Assembly (NCBI RefSeq): GCF_900107845.1
Contig: NZ_FNRM01000002.1
Coordinates: 266,896 to 330,895, forward strand
Direction: 5' to 3'
DNA: 64,000 nucleotides
Source: Alkalimonas amylolytica
Lineage (GTDB): Bacteria > Pseudomonadota > Gammaproteobacteria > Enterobacterales > Alteromonadaceae
Positions 50,388 to 57,679 of this stretch are shown here, in pieces. The notes under the pieces are model-generated. The model was given only the letters and a program-made list of their open reading frames with translations. It was not told the origin of the DNA and made no database searches. Every line of letters starts with the position of its first letter. The first letter of the stretch is position 1. A program made the translations under genes and the position numbers.

Positions 50388-51068
50388 ATGCAATTACTAA
50401 CCCAACCCCTTGGCAAACTGGCCACCCAAATCAGTGGCGCCACCCGGGTATTTCATCAGTACAAACTGGATTTTTGCTGTGGTGGCCAGCAAAGCCTGGC
50501 CGAGGCCCTGCACAAACGTGGCCTGGAGACAGGCCCGGTGCTGGCAGCTTTAAAAGCACTGCAGCAGAAACCTCTGGCAAAAGACTGGCGGCAGGCGCCG
50601 GCCAATGAGTTGATTGACTACATTTTGCAGCGCTACCACGAAAAACACCGCCAGCAGCTGCCGGAGCTGATCCGCCTGGCGCGCCGGGTTGAACACGTGC
50701 ATGGCGACAGCCCGGAATGCCCGACCGGCCTGGCCGATCATCTGGATGCGATGCTGCAGGAACTGGAAAGCCATATGCAAAAAGAAGAGCAAATCCTGTT
50801 CCCCATGCTACGCCAAGGCATCTACCCGGCTGGACCTATCCATGTGATGCAACAGGAGCACTTGCAGCATGGTGATGAGCTGGCAAAACTCGACGAGCTA
50901 ACCAATGAGATCCGCCTGCCGCTGGGTGCCTGCAACACCTGGACTGCGCTGTACTTGGGGCTACGCGAGTTAAAAGAGGATCTGATGGAGCACATCGTGC
51001 TGGAAAACGAGATCCTGTTCGTGCAACCCAGCCATGGCGATGGCCTCTGCTGTGGCAGCTGTCAGTAA
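50388..51068 (+). CDS. ytfE: Iron-sulfur cluster repair protein RIC (YtfE/ScdA)
   Basis: A 226-residue di-iron protein. The N-terminal ScdA_N domain has YKLDFCCGGQQSLAEA, and the C-terminal hemerythrin-like domain provides the iron ligands (RYHEKHR, HLDAMLQELESHMQKEEQILFPML, MQQEHLQHGDEL, HIVLENEILF). It repairs iron-sulfur clusters damaged by NO or oxidants. It has its own sigma-54 promoter beside norR, so NO should induce it. The extra Cys tail (CCGSCQ) is unusual in my recollection. Confidence 0.93.
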   Translation: MQLLTQPLGKLATQISGATRVFHQYKLDFCCGGQQSLAEALHKRGLETGPVLAALKALQQKPLAKDWRQAPANELIDYILQRYHEKHRQQLPELIRLARRVEHVHGDSPECPTGLADHLDAMLQELESHMQKEEQILFPMLRQGIYPAGPIHVMQQEHLQHGDELAKLDELTNEIRLPLGACNTWTALYLGLRELKEDLMEHIVLENEILFVQPSHGDGLCCGSCQ

Positions 51069-51184
51069 GGGATAGCCGTGGGAGTGGCTACCCCAAACGA
51101 GGTAAGGGCACGCCCCTTTATGGCAATAACAATGCCGGGGGCCTTACTTTAAGCTTATACACAGATAGAACACACACCGAGCTG

Positions 51185-51290
51185 CTGGCTCTACCGCTTC
51201 TTTACGCAGGAAGCCATGAACAGCATGCCGTGGCAATCAGGCCACCGGGTATGGCGGGAAACGGCCCTACCTCCCGATTTGGAAAGGTGA
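51185..51290 (+). promoter_or_regulatory. Moco riboswitch before moaA
   Basis: The leader contains the conserved 3' part of the Moco RNA motif, CCTCCCGATTTGGAAAGGTG, just before the moaA ATG. Upstream are matching parts such as GAAGCCATGAACAGCATGCC and GGCAATCAGGCCACCGGGT. The moaA ribosome-binding site (GGAAAGGTGA) is part of the motif, so cofactor binding would block translation, as known for E. coli moaA. The exact 5' edge is uncertain. Confidence 0.85.
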
Positions 51291-51293
51291 ATT

Positions 51294-52265
51294 ATGCTGA
51301 TCGACGCTTACGCGCGCCGCTTTACCTATTTGCGGCTGTCCATTACCGAAAGCTGCAATTTTCGCTGCAGCTACTGCCTGCCCGATGGGCCGGATTGCAG
51401 CTCCCGCAAGGACGAGCTGACGCTGCCGGAAATCAAACGCCTGGTCAAAGCCTTTGCCCTGCTCGGTACCCGCAAGGTGCGTATTACCGGCGGTGAGCCA
51501 TCCTTACGCAAAGATTTAACCGATATTATTGCTGCCTGCAAAGCCACCGATGGCATTGAGCAGGTGGCGCTGACCACCAACGGCTACCGGCTGCAGCGCG
51601 ATCTGAGCAACTGGCAACAGGCCGGGCTGGATGCCATCAATGTCAGTGTCGATAGTCTGGATGCTGCGACCTTTCATCTGGTCACCGGTGAAAACCGCCT
51701 GCCGGCTATTCTGGATGGCATCGATCAGGCCATTGCTGCTGGCATATCTAACGTCAAACTCAACACCGTGCTGCTGCGCCAGCACAACGCCATGCAGCTA
51801 GCCGATTTTTTGGAGTTTGTCCGCCACAAAGCGGTGTCGCTGCGGTTTATCGAGCTGATGCGCACCAACGACAATCAGGCCTATTACCAACAGCAGCACT
51901 TAAGCGGCGCCGGCATTCAGCAGCAATTGCTGCAGCAAGGCTGGCAGTTGCAGCAAAAAGGCCGCAGCGCCGGCCCCGCATTGGAATACGCTCATCCTGA
52001 TTTTCAGGGCCAGATTGGCCTGATCATGCCCTACAGCAAGGACTTTTGTGCCGACTGCAACCGTTTGCGGGTATCCAGCCGTGGCCAGCTGTTTTTATGC
52101 CTTTTTACCGAGCAGCAGCAGGGCCTGCGCAGCTTGCTGCAACAGGACGATCCCGAGCCATTAATGCACTACCTGCAGCGCGCTGTATTGGGTAAAGCTG
52201 AAAGCCATGATTTGCATCAGGGCAACAGCGGCTCTACCCGCCATTTGGCCATGATAGGTGGCTGA
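51294..52265 (+). CDS. moaA: GTP 3',8-cyclase
   Basis: A 323-residue radical-SAM enzyme for the first step of molybdopterin synthesis. It has the N-terminal cluster CNFRCSYC, ITGGEPSLRKDL, a C-terminal cluster (CADCNRLRVSSRGQLFLC) and the functional C-terminal Gly-Gly. It leads the operon moaA-mobA-moaB-moaC-moaD-moaE, with modABC close behind. The ribosome-binding site lies in the Moco riboswitch. Confidence 0.96.
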   Translation: MLIDAYARRFTYLRLSITESCNFRCSYCLPDGPDCSSRKDELTLPEIKRLVKAFALLGTRKVRITGGEPSLRKDLTDIIAACKATDGIEQVALTTNGYRLQRDLSNWQQAGLDAINVSVDSLDAATFHLVTGENRLPAILDGIDQAIAAGISNVKLNTVLLRQHNAMQLADFLEFVRHKAVSLRFIELMRTNDNQAYYQQQHLSGAGIQQQLLQQGWQLQQKGRSAGPALEYAHPDFQGQIGLIMPYSKDFCADCNRLRVSSRGQLFLCLFTEQQQGLRSLLQQDDPEPLMHYLQRAVLGKAESHDLHQGNSGSTRHLAMIGG

Positions 52266-52320
52266 GATTTGCGGTTGAGATTGGTGGTTAAGATTGGTGG
52301 CTAAGCCGGAGGTAATGTTG

Positions 52321-52905
52321 ATGTCCGTCCCCCAAAGACAAGATCCCACGCCCTTTGATGCCATTCTGCTGGCAGGTGGTAAGTCAAGCCGCATGGGAAC
52401 CGATAAAGCCGAGCTGAACTGGCAGGGCCAGCCACTGTGGCAACACATGCAAGCCCTGGCGAAGGAGGCTGGCGCTTCAGAAGTTTTCGTCAGCCGCAAT
52501 GCCGCTGGCTTTATGCCGGATCGCTTTGCCAAAGCCGGGCCGCTGGCCGGTATTGAGGCCGGATTAAACCGCTGCCGCCACGATCGCGTGCTGGTGCTGG
52601 CCATCGATACGCCGCTGCTTAGCGTGACCGACATTCAGCAACTGGTCGGGGTGAACAGCCACAAAGCCGCTTGCTTTAGCGGCCATCCGCTGCCCTGTGT
52701 GCTGCCCAACTCGCTCTCGCTGCATCGTTATTTGCAGCAAGTGCTGACAAAAGCCGATAGCAATCGCTCGGTGCAGGCGCTGTTAAGCGCCATTGGTTTT
52801 GAAACATGCCAGCCCGTGCATGCTGCTGCGCTAAATAATACCAATACCCCAGCCGAGTGGCAGCAGGCCCTGCAGCTGGCTTCAGAGGAGTTTTGCGATG
52901 GCTAA
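52321..52905 (+). CDS. mobA: Molybdenum cofactor guanylyltransferase
   Basis: A 194-residue nucleotidyltransferase with the GTP-binding start AILLAGGKSSRMGTDKAEL and GPLAGIEAGL, AIDTPLL. It joins GMP to molybdopterin to form the MGD cofactor that NarG needs. I start it at the ATG at 52321, 8 bases after GGAGG; earlier starts would have poor spacing. The spacer before it has an irregular GGTTGAGATT-type repeat. It overlaps moaB by 8 bases. Confidence 0.93.
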   Translation: MSVPQRQDPTPFDAILLAGGKSSRMGTDKAELNWQGQPLWQHMQALAKEAGASEVFVSRNAAGFMPDRFAKAGPLAGIEAGLNRCRHDRVLVLAIDTPLLSVTDIQQLVGVNSHKAACFSGHPLPCVLPNSLSLHRYLQQVLTKADSNRSVQALLSAIGFETCQPVHAAALNNTNTPAEWQQALQLASEEFCDG

Positions 52906-53458
52906 AGCACATCGTTCATTTATGCCACTGCAACTGGCCATTCTAACCGTCTCCGATAGCCGTAGCCGCGCAACCGACAGCAGTGGCGACTTGCTGCAGC
53001 AACTGGCAGAGCAAGCAGGCCATCGGGTGCTTGAGCGGGCTTTGCTGCCCAACAACCGCTATGCGCTGCGCGCCCAAATCAGCCAGTGGATCGTAAGCCC
53101 TGCGGTGCAGGTGGTGCTGGTTAACGGCGGTACCGGCTTTGCCGCCAACAATTGCACGGTGGAAGCCTTGATGCCACTGTTTGATCAAGCCATCGACGGT
53201 TTTGGCGAGCTGTTTCGCCAGCTGTCTTTTCAAAGCATAGGCAGTGCCAGTTTGCAATCACGCGCCTGCGCGGGCCTTGCCAACCAAACGCTGATGTTTG
53301 CCATGCCGGGTTCAGGCTCGGCCTGCGAATTGGCCTGGCAGCAGCTGATCGCGCCGCAATTAAACGCCGAAACCGGCCCCTGTAATTTTGTCCCTCATCT
53401 GAAGAGCAGCACGGCCAGCAGCTGGGCAACTGCCCCTGGCTGTGAAGGAGTCGCCTGA
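52898..53458 (+). CDS. moaB: MoaB-family molybdopterin biosynthesis protein
   Basis: A 186-residue member of the MoaB/Mog family ([60 protein letters not shown]). The family pattern TGGTG is changed to NGGTG and the following residues differ from Mog. Its role overlaps with Mog or is accessory; in E. coli MoaB is dispensable. It overlaps mobA upstream and moaC downstream (TGATG). Confidence 0.9.
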   Translation: MAKAHRSFMPLQLAILTVSDSRSRATDSSGDLLQQLAEQAGHRVLERALLPNNRYALRAQISQWIVSPAVQVVLVNGGTGFAANNCTVEALMPLFDQAIDGFGELFRQLSFQSIGSASLQSRACAGLANQTLMFAMPGSGSACELAWQQLIAPQLNAETGPCNFVPHLKSSTASSWATAPGCEGVA

Positions 53459-53997
53459 TGTCGCAACTAAACCGAATGAAAGCAAGCCAGCTAACCCATC
53501 TCAATGCCGATGGCAGCGCCCTGATGGTGGATGTCTCGGATAAAAGCAGCAGCAAACGCGAGGCCATTGCCAGCGCGCTGATCACCACCCAGCCGCAGGT
53601 GATTGCCTTAATCGAGCAGGCGCTGGTGAAAAAAGGCGATGTGCTGGCCAGCGCCCGCATTGCCGGCATTATGGCAGCGAAAAAAACCAGCGAGTTAATC
53701 CCGCTTTGCCATCCACTGGCGCTGGCCAAAGTCAGCATTGAGTTTGAACTAAACGCAGAAACAGGCCAGATTTTTATCCAGAGCCTGTGCCGGCTTCAAG
53801 GCCAAACCGGGGTAGAAATGGAAGCCCTGACCGCCGCCTCGGTGGCCGCGCTCACCATTTACGATATGTGCAAAGCGGTTGATCCGGCGATGATGATTGG
53901 CCCCATTCAGCTGGAACAAAAAACCGGCGGTAAAAATGGCCTCTGGCAGCGATCACAGCAGGCAGCACTTTCGCCAACAGAAGGAAATCAAGCATGA
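53458..53997 (+). CDS. moaC: Cyclic pyranopterin monophosphate synthase
   Basis: A 179-residue enzyme for the second step of cofactor synthesis, with [15 protein letters not shown] and [26 protein letters not shown], the MoaC active-site blocks. It overlaps moaB by one base and moaD by four, so translation is coupled. Confidence 0.96.
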   Translation: MSQLNRMKASQLTHLNADGSALMVDVSDKSSSKREAIASALITTQPQVIALIEQALVKKGDVLASARIAGIMAAKKTSELIPLCHPLALAKVSIEFELNAETGQIFIQSLCRLQGQTGVEMEALTAASVAALTIYDMCKAVDPAMMIGPIQLEQKTGGKNGLWQRSQQAALSPTEGNQA

Positions 53998-54251
53998 TCA
54001 CGGTATTATTTTTCGCCGCCCTGCGCGAACGGCTGCAAACCCCGATGCAGCAACTGGATAGCAGCCGCTTACCGGCTGATCCAACCGCGGCTTCGGTGTT
54101 AAGTGCGCTGCAGCAGGAGTCCGATAGCTGGCGGCAAGAACTCAGCAGGCAGGACTTGCTCTGCGCCGTCAATCAACAGTTGTGCCCGCTGCATACCAGA
54201 GTGCAACCGGGCGATGAGCTGGCATTTTTTCCGCCGGTCACTGGCGGCTAA
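53994..54251 (+). CDS. moaD: Molybdopterin synthase small subunit
   Basis: An 85-residue ubiquitin-like protein ending FFPPVTGG. The terminal Gly-Gly is adenylylated by MoeB and then carries the sulfur as thiocarboxylate. It starts inside the moaC stop (ATGA) and is followed closely by moaE. Confidence 0.95.
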   Translation: MITVLFFAALRERLQTPMQQLDSSRLPADPTAASVLSALQQESDSWRQELSRQDLLCAVNQQLCPLHTRVQPGDELAFFPPVTGG

Positions 54252-54281
54252 GCCATGGCTGAACCAAAGACGGAGGCAAAC

Positions 54282-54731
54282 ATGAGCATTTCAGTGCAGG
54301 TGCAAACAGCGGATTTTTCCGTAGCAGATGAATACCAGCAACTTAGCCGCCACAGCCACTGCGGTGCTGTGGTTACCTTCTGCGGCCTGGTGCGTGAACT
54401 CAGTAACGGCAACTTGCACAGCATGACGCTGGAGCATTACCCCGGCATGACCGAGCAGGCGCTGCAGGCCATCGCTGAGCAGGCGCAGCAGCGCTGGCAA
54501 CTGGGCGCGGTGCGTATTATCCACCGCATTGGTACCTTAACGCCGAATGAGCAGATCGTCTTTGTTGGTGTGGCCAGTGCCCACAGGGCTGCGGCCTTTG
54601 CAGCCGCTCAGTTTGTGATGGATTACCTGAAAAACCGGGCACCGTTCTGGAAAAAAGAACATAGCAACCATGGCGAACACTGGGTGCAGGCCAAAGCCAC
54701 CGATCAACAGGCACTGCAACGCTGGGAGTAA
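54282..54731 (+). CDS. moaE: Molybdopterin synthase large subunit
   Basis: A 149-residue protein with GAVVTFCGLVRELS, LEHYPGMTEQAL, RIGTLTPNEQIVFVGVASAHR and the catalytic Lys region YLKNRAPFWKKE. It forms the synthase with MoaD. I take the ATG at 54282, 5 bases after GGAGG; the frame from 54255 adds nine unneeded residues. modA follows after 3 bases, so Mo uptake is tied to cofactor synthesis in one operon. Confidence 0.95.
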   Translation: MSISVQVQTADFSVADEYQQLSRHSHCGAVVTFCGLVRELSNGNLHSMTLEHYPGMTEQALQAIAEQAQQRWQLGAVRIIHRIGTLTPNEQIVFVGVASAHRAAAFAAAQFVMDYLKNRAPFWKKEHSNHGEHWVQAKATDQQALQRWE

Positions 54732-54734
54732 TCA

Positions 54735-55529
54735 ATGCGCCATCTTTCTCTGTTGTTTTTCGTGTTTTGGCTTGGAGCCGCCAAGGCCAATGAGCCCCTG
54801 ACCATAGCGGCCGCATCCGATCTGCGCTATGCGCTGAATGATGTGATTGCTTTGTATCAGACCGAGCAGCCGGATGCTCAGCTGCGGGTCACCTACGGCT
54901 CTTCCGGCAAAATGACCACCCAAATTCGTCATGGCGCCCCCTTTGATCTGTTCTTCTCGGCCGATATCCAGTTTCCCGAGCAGCTGTACGCCGAAGGCCA
55001 TGCCGTGACCAAACCAACACTCTACGCCATTGGCCGCATTGTGCTGTGGAGCCCGCGGCTGGATCTGACTGAAGTGACCTTGTCGCAATTAAATGAGCTA
55101 AACTTTCGCCGTCTTGCCATCGCCCAGCCCGCGCATGCACCCTATGGCCTGCGTGCTAAAGAGGCTTTGCAGACCAGTGGCGTATGGGATGCCGTGGAGC
55201 CCAAACTGGTGTATGGCGAAAACATCGCCCAAACCGCCCAGATGGCGCAGAGCGGCGCTGCCGAAGTGGCCATTATCGCGCTGTCGCTGGCCCGTTTTCC
55301 GGAACTGGCCCGCCATGGCTACCAATTAATTCCAGCCGAGCTGCATCAGCCCCTGACCCAGGCGTATACCATTACCCGCCATGGCGCGGATAAAGCCGCC
55401 GCCCAGCAGTTTGCCGACTTTATGACCACTCCGGCGGCACTGGCGATTATGCAGCACTATGGTTTTGAACTGCCTGTTACACAGCCAGCTACGCAGCGAG
55501 TCGCTGAGAAAGCTGGGAACGAGGGCTAA
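54735..55529 (+). CDS. modA: Molybdate-binding periplasmic protein
   Basis: A 264-residue protein with a signal peptide ending at AAKA, then LTIAAASDLRYALNDV, VTYGSSGKMTTQIRHGAPFDLFFSAD and YTITRHGADKAAA, typical of ModA. It captures molybdate in the periplasm for ModBC. Its start lies 3 bases after moaE. Confidence 0.95.
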   Translation: MRHLSLLFFVFWLGAAKANEPLTIAAASDLRYALNDVIALYQTEQPDAQLRVTYGSSGKMTTQIRHGAPFDLFFSADIQFPEQLYAEGHAVTKPTLYAIGRIVLWSPRLDLTEVTLSQLNELNFRRLAIAQPAHAPYGLRAKEALQTSGVWDAVEPKLVYGENIAQTAQMAQSGAAEVAIIALSLARFPELARHGYQLIPAELHQPLTQAYTITRHGADKAAAQQFADFMTTPAALAIMQHYGFELPVTQPATQRVAEKAGNEG

Positions 55530-55533
55530 CAGC

Positions 55534-56220
55534 ATGCTGGAACTAAGCGCTCAGGACTGGCAGGCCATCCAACTCACGCTCAAGCTGTGTTTGTACACTA
55601 CGGTGATTTTGCTGCTAATCGCTACCCCGCTGGCCTGGTGGCTGGCCCAGAGCCAGGGCAAATGGCGCACCGCCATTCAGGCGCTGGTGGCCTTGCCGCT
55701 GGTATTGCCGCCCACGGTGCTGGGCTTTTACCTGTTGCTACTGCTTGGCCCGCATGGCGCGGTCGGCGGTACCCTGGAGCGCCTTGGCATGCAGCATCTG
55801 GCTTTTAGTTTTACCGGTATTTTGATTGGCTCGGTGATTTACTCGCTGCCCTTTGCGGTGCAGCCGCTGCTGGAAAGCTTTCGTCGTATGGGCCAGCGGC
55901 CGCTGGAGGTCGCCGCCAGCTTAGGTGCCAACAAACTGGATCAGCTGTTTAGTGTGGTGCTGCCGCTCTGTCGTGGTGGCTTTATCGTCGCCGCCACCCT
56001 GACCTTTGCCCATACGCTCGGCGAATTCGGCGTCATTTTAATGCTGGGTGGCAGCATTCCCGGTGAAACCCAGGTGCTCTCAGTTTTGATTTACGATCAC
56101 ACCGAGGCGATGAACTACAGCCAGGCGCATCAATTATCGCTGGGCTTGTTAATTGCCGCCTTTGTGGTGCTGTTTATCGTGTACGGCCTGAACCGGCGCT
56201 TTGAACGGGGGACTGCCTGA
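55534..56220 (+). CDS. modB: Molybdate ABC transporter permease
   Basis: A 228-residue inner-membrane permease with five to six helices and the cytoplasmic EAA-type loop (LEVAASLGANKLDQLFSVVLPLCRGG) that contacts ModC. I start at the ATG at 55534, four bases after the modA stop; the longer frame lies inside modA. It overlaps modC by one base. Confidence 0.95.
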   Translation: MLELSAQDWQAIQLTLKLCLYTTVILLLIATPLAWWLAQSQGKWRTAIQALVALPLVLPPTVLGFYLLLLLGPHGAVGGTLERLGMQHLAFSFTGILIGSVIYSLPFAVQPLLESFRRMGQRPLEVAASLGANKLDQLFSVVLPLCRGGFIVAATLTFAHTLGEFGVILMLGGSIPGETQVLSVLIYDHTEAMNYSQAHQLSLGLLIAAFVVLFIVYGLNRRFERGTA

Positions 56221-57404
56221 TGACTGTACCCGGCACACAGCATCTGAATAACCAGGCAACCACCAGCAGCTGGTGGCAACGGCTGAGTTGGACCAGCAGT
56301 GCCAAACCCAACACCCAGACCAGGCGCACTGCCCCGGCCAGCAAGGAGCCAAAAGCGCTGACGGTTGCCCTGCAATTGCAGCGTGGCGCTTTTCGCCTGC
56401 AACTGAATGACAGCCTGCCACTGCAAGGCGTTACCGCCCTGTTTGGTCGCTCGGGCTGCGGCAAAACCACCCTGCTGCGCGCCATCGCCGGGCTGGATCG
56501 CCACCCCAATGCCACAGTAGCCTTTGGCGAGCACAACTGGCAACAGGGCCGCCACTTTGTGCTGGTGCATCAGCGCCGCATTGGCATGGTGTTTCAGGAA
56601 AGCAGTTTATTGCCGCACTTATCGGTGCAGCAAAACCTGTTGTATGGCTTTAATCGCTTGGGGAAAGACTGCGAGCGGCGATTAGTGCCAGAGCAGGTGA
56701 TAGCACTGCTGGAACTGGAGCCTTTACTTCATCAACAACCGGAGCAATTATCCGGCGGTCAGCGCCAACGTATTGCACTGGGGCGGGCCTTACTGCGCCA
56801 GCCGCAGTTGCTGCTACTGGATGAACCTTTGGCCTCCTTAGATCAGCAAAGCCGCAACGACATACTGCCCTATTTGCAGCGCATTGCCAGCCAGAGCGGC
56901 ATCCCGATGATTTTAGTCAGCCATCAATTAGACGATGTGGTGAAACTGGCCGATCAACTGGTACTGATGCAAGACGGCTGCATTCACAGCCAGGGCCCAT
57001 TGCAACAACAGTTGCTGCAACCAGAACTGGCCGCCAGCGGCGCCCTGTCGCTGCTGCACGCCAAAAGCCTGGGTAGCAAAGATCATCTGCTGCAGCTACG
57101 CATCGGCCAGCAACAGCTGCAACTCCCCGCACCAAAACACAGCCAGCCAAGCTACCGCTTACGCATCCAGGCCCGCGACGTCGCGCTAAGCAGCAAGCCG
57201 ATAACCGACAGTTCGGTCAGCAATCAACTACAAGTCCGCATCACCGGCTTTCACCCAGCCCCCCACCCAGCCGAAACCCTGGTGCAACTGCAGCTGGAAG
57301 GCCAGCCATTGCAAGCCTTGCTAACCCAGCAATCAGTGCAGCGGCTGGGGTTGCAGATTGGACAGTTGGTTTATGCGCAGGTTAAGGCGGTGGCTTTGGA
57401 TTGA
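56220..57404 (+). CDS. modC: Molybdate ABC transporter ATP-binding protein
   Basis: A 394-residue ATPase. Walker A is GRSGCGKTT at about residues 76-84, the signature is LSGGQRQRIALGRALL, and Walker B is LLLLDEPLASLD. A C-terminal MOP/TOBE domain (YRLRIQARDVALSSKPI...) senses molybdate. An N-terminal extension of about 45 Ser/Thr-rich residues is unusual; a later start is possible but no better one with a ribosome-binding site is obvious. Its last ~50 bases are duplicated at 62281-62330, beyond the AT-rich insertion that follows. Confidence 0.94.
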   Translation: MTVPGTQHLNNQATTSSWWQRLSWTSSAKPNTQTRRTAPASKEPKALTVALQLQRGAFRLQLNDSLPLQGVTALFGRSGCGKTTLLRAIAGLDRHPNATVAFGEHNWQQGRHFVLVHQRRIGMVFQESSLLPHLSVQQNLLYGFNRLGKDCERRLVPEQVIALLELEPLLHQQPEQLSGGQRQRIALGRALLRQPQLLLLDEPLASLDQQSRNDILPYLQRIASQSGIPMILVSHQLDDVVKLADQLVLMQDGCIHSQGPLQQQLLQPELAASGALSLLHAKSLGSKDHLLQLRIGQQQLQLPAPKHSQPSYRLRIQARDVALSSKPITDSSVSNQLQVRITGFHPAPHPAETLVQLQLEGQPLQALLTQQSVQRLGLQIGQLVYAQVKAVALD

Positions 57405-57413
57405 TTACTGACT

Positions 57414-57545
57414 GTAATAGATGAGCTGGTTAAAGACTACGATGCGAATCAAGTGCGGAATGAACTGCTGTTTCCTGTGCTGCAGTTGTTCGAAGGAACT
57501 TCGGAGCGTTTTTATATGTTAATCAGAACAAAGGCTCAAATGAAC
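57414..57545 (+). pseudogene. Fragment of a HigA-like antitoxin gene
   Basis: This stretch matches the middle of the intact antitoxin gene at about 62850-62965 (GATGAGCTGGTTRAAGACTA, CGATGCGAATCARGTGC, CTGTTTCCTG). It lacks the start, the toxin gene and the DNA-binding end. It lies just after modC, exactly as the intact higBA lies after the duplicated modC end at 62.3 kb. Confidence 0.85.
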
Positions 57546-57679
57546 TAATGCTCCGGCAACACCGCTTTATCGAATAGTCTTAAAACTCACCTAGTACAGA
57601 ATACCTACCTCCGCTGACCGCATATGCGACCAGCAGATCGTTTTTCTACCCATTGATTTCGAGGAAGCATATATCTGGG
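57546..57679. other. Spacer after the antitoxin fragment
   Basis: About 130 bases with no gene or clear repeat. It contains the junction between the modC-side sequence and the AT-rich insertion; I see no target-site duplication here. Confidence 0.4.
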
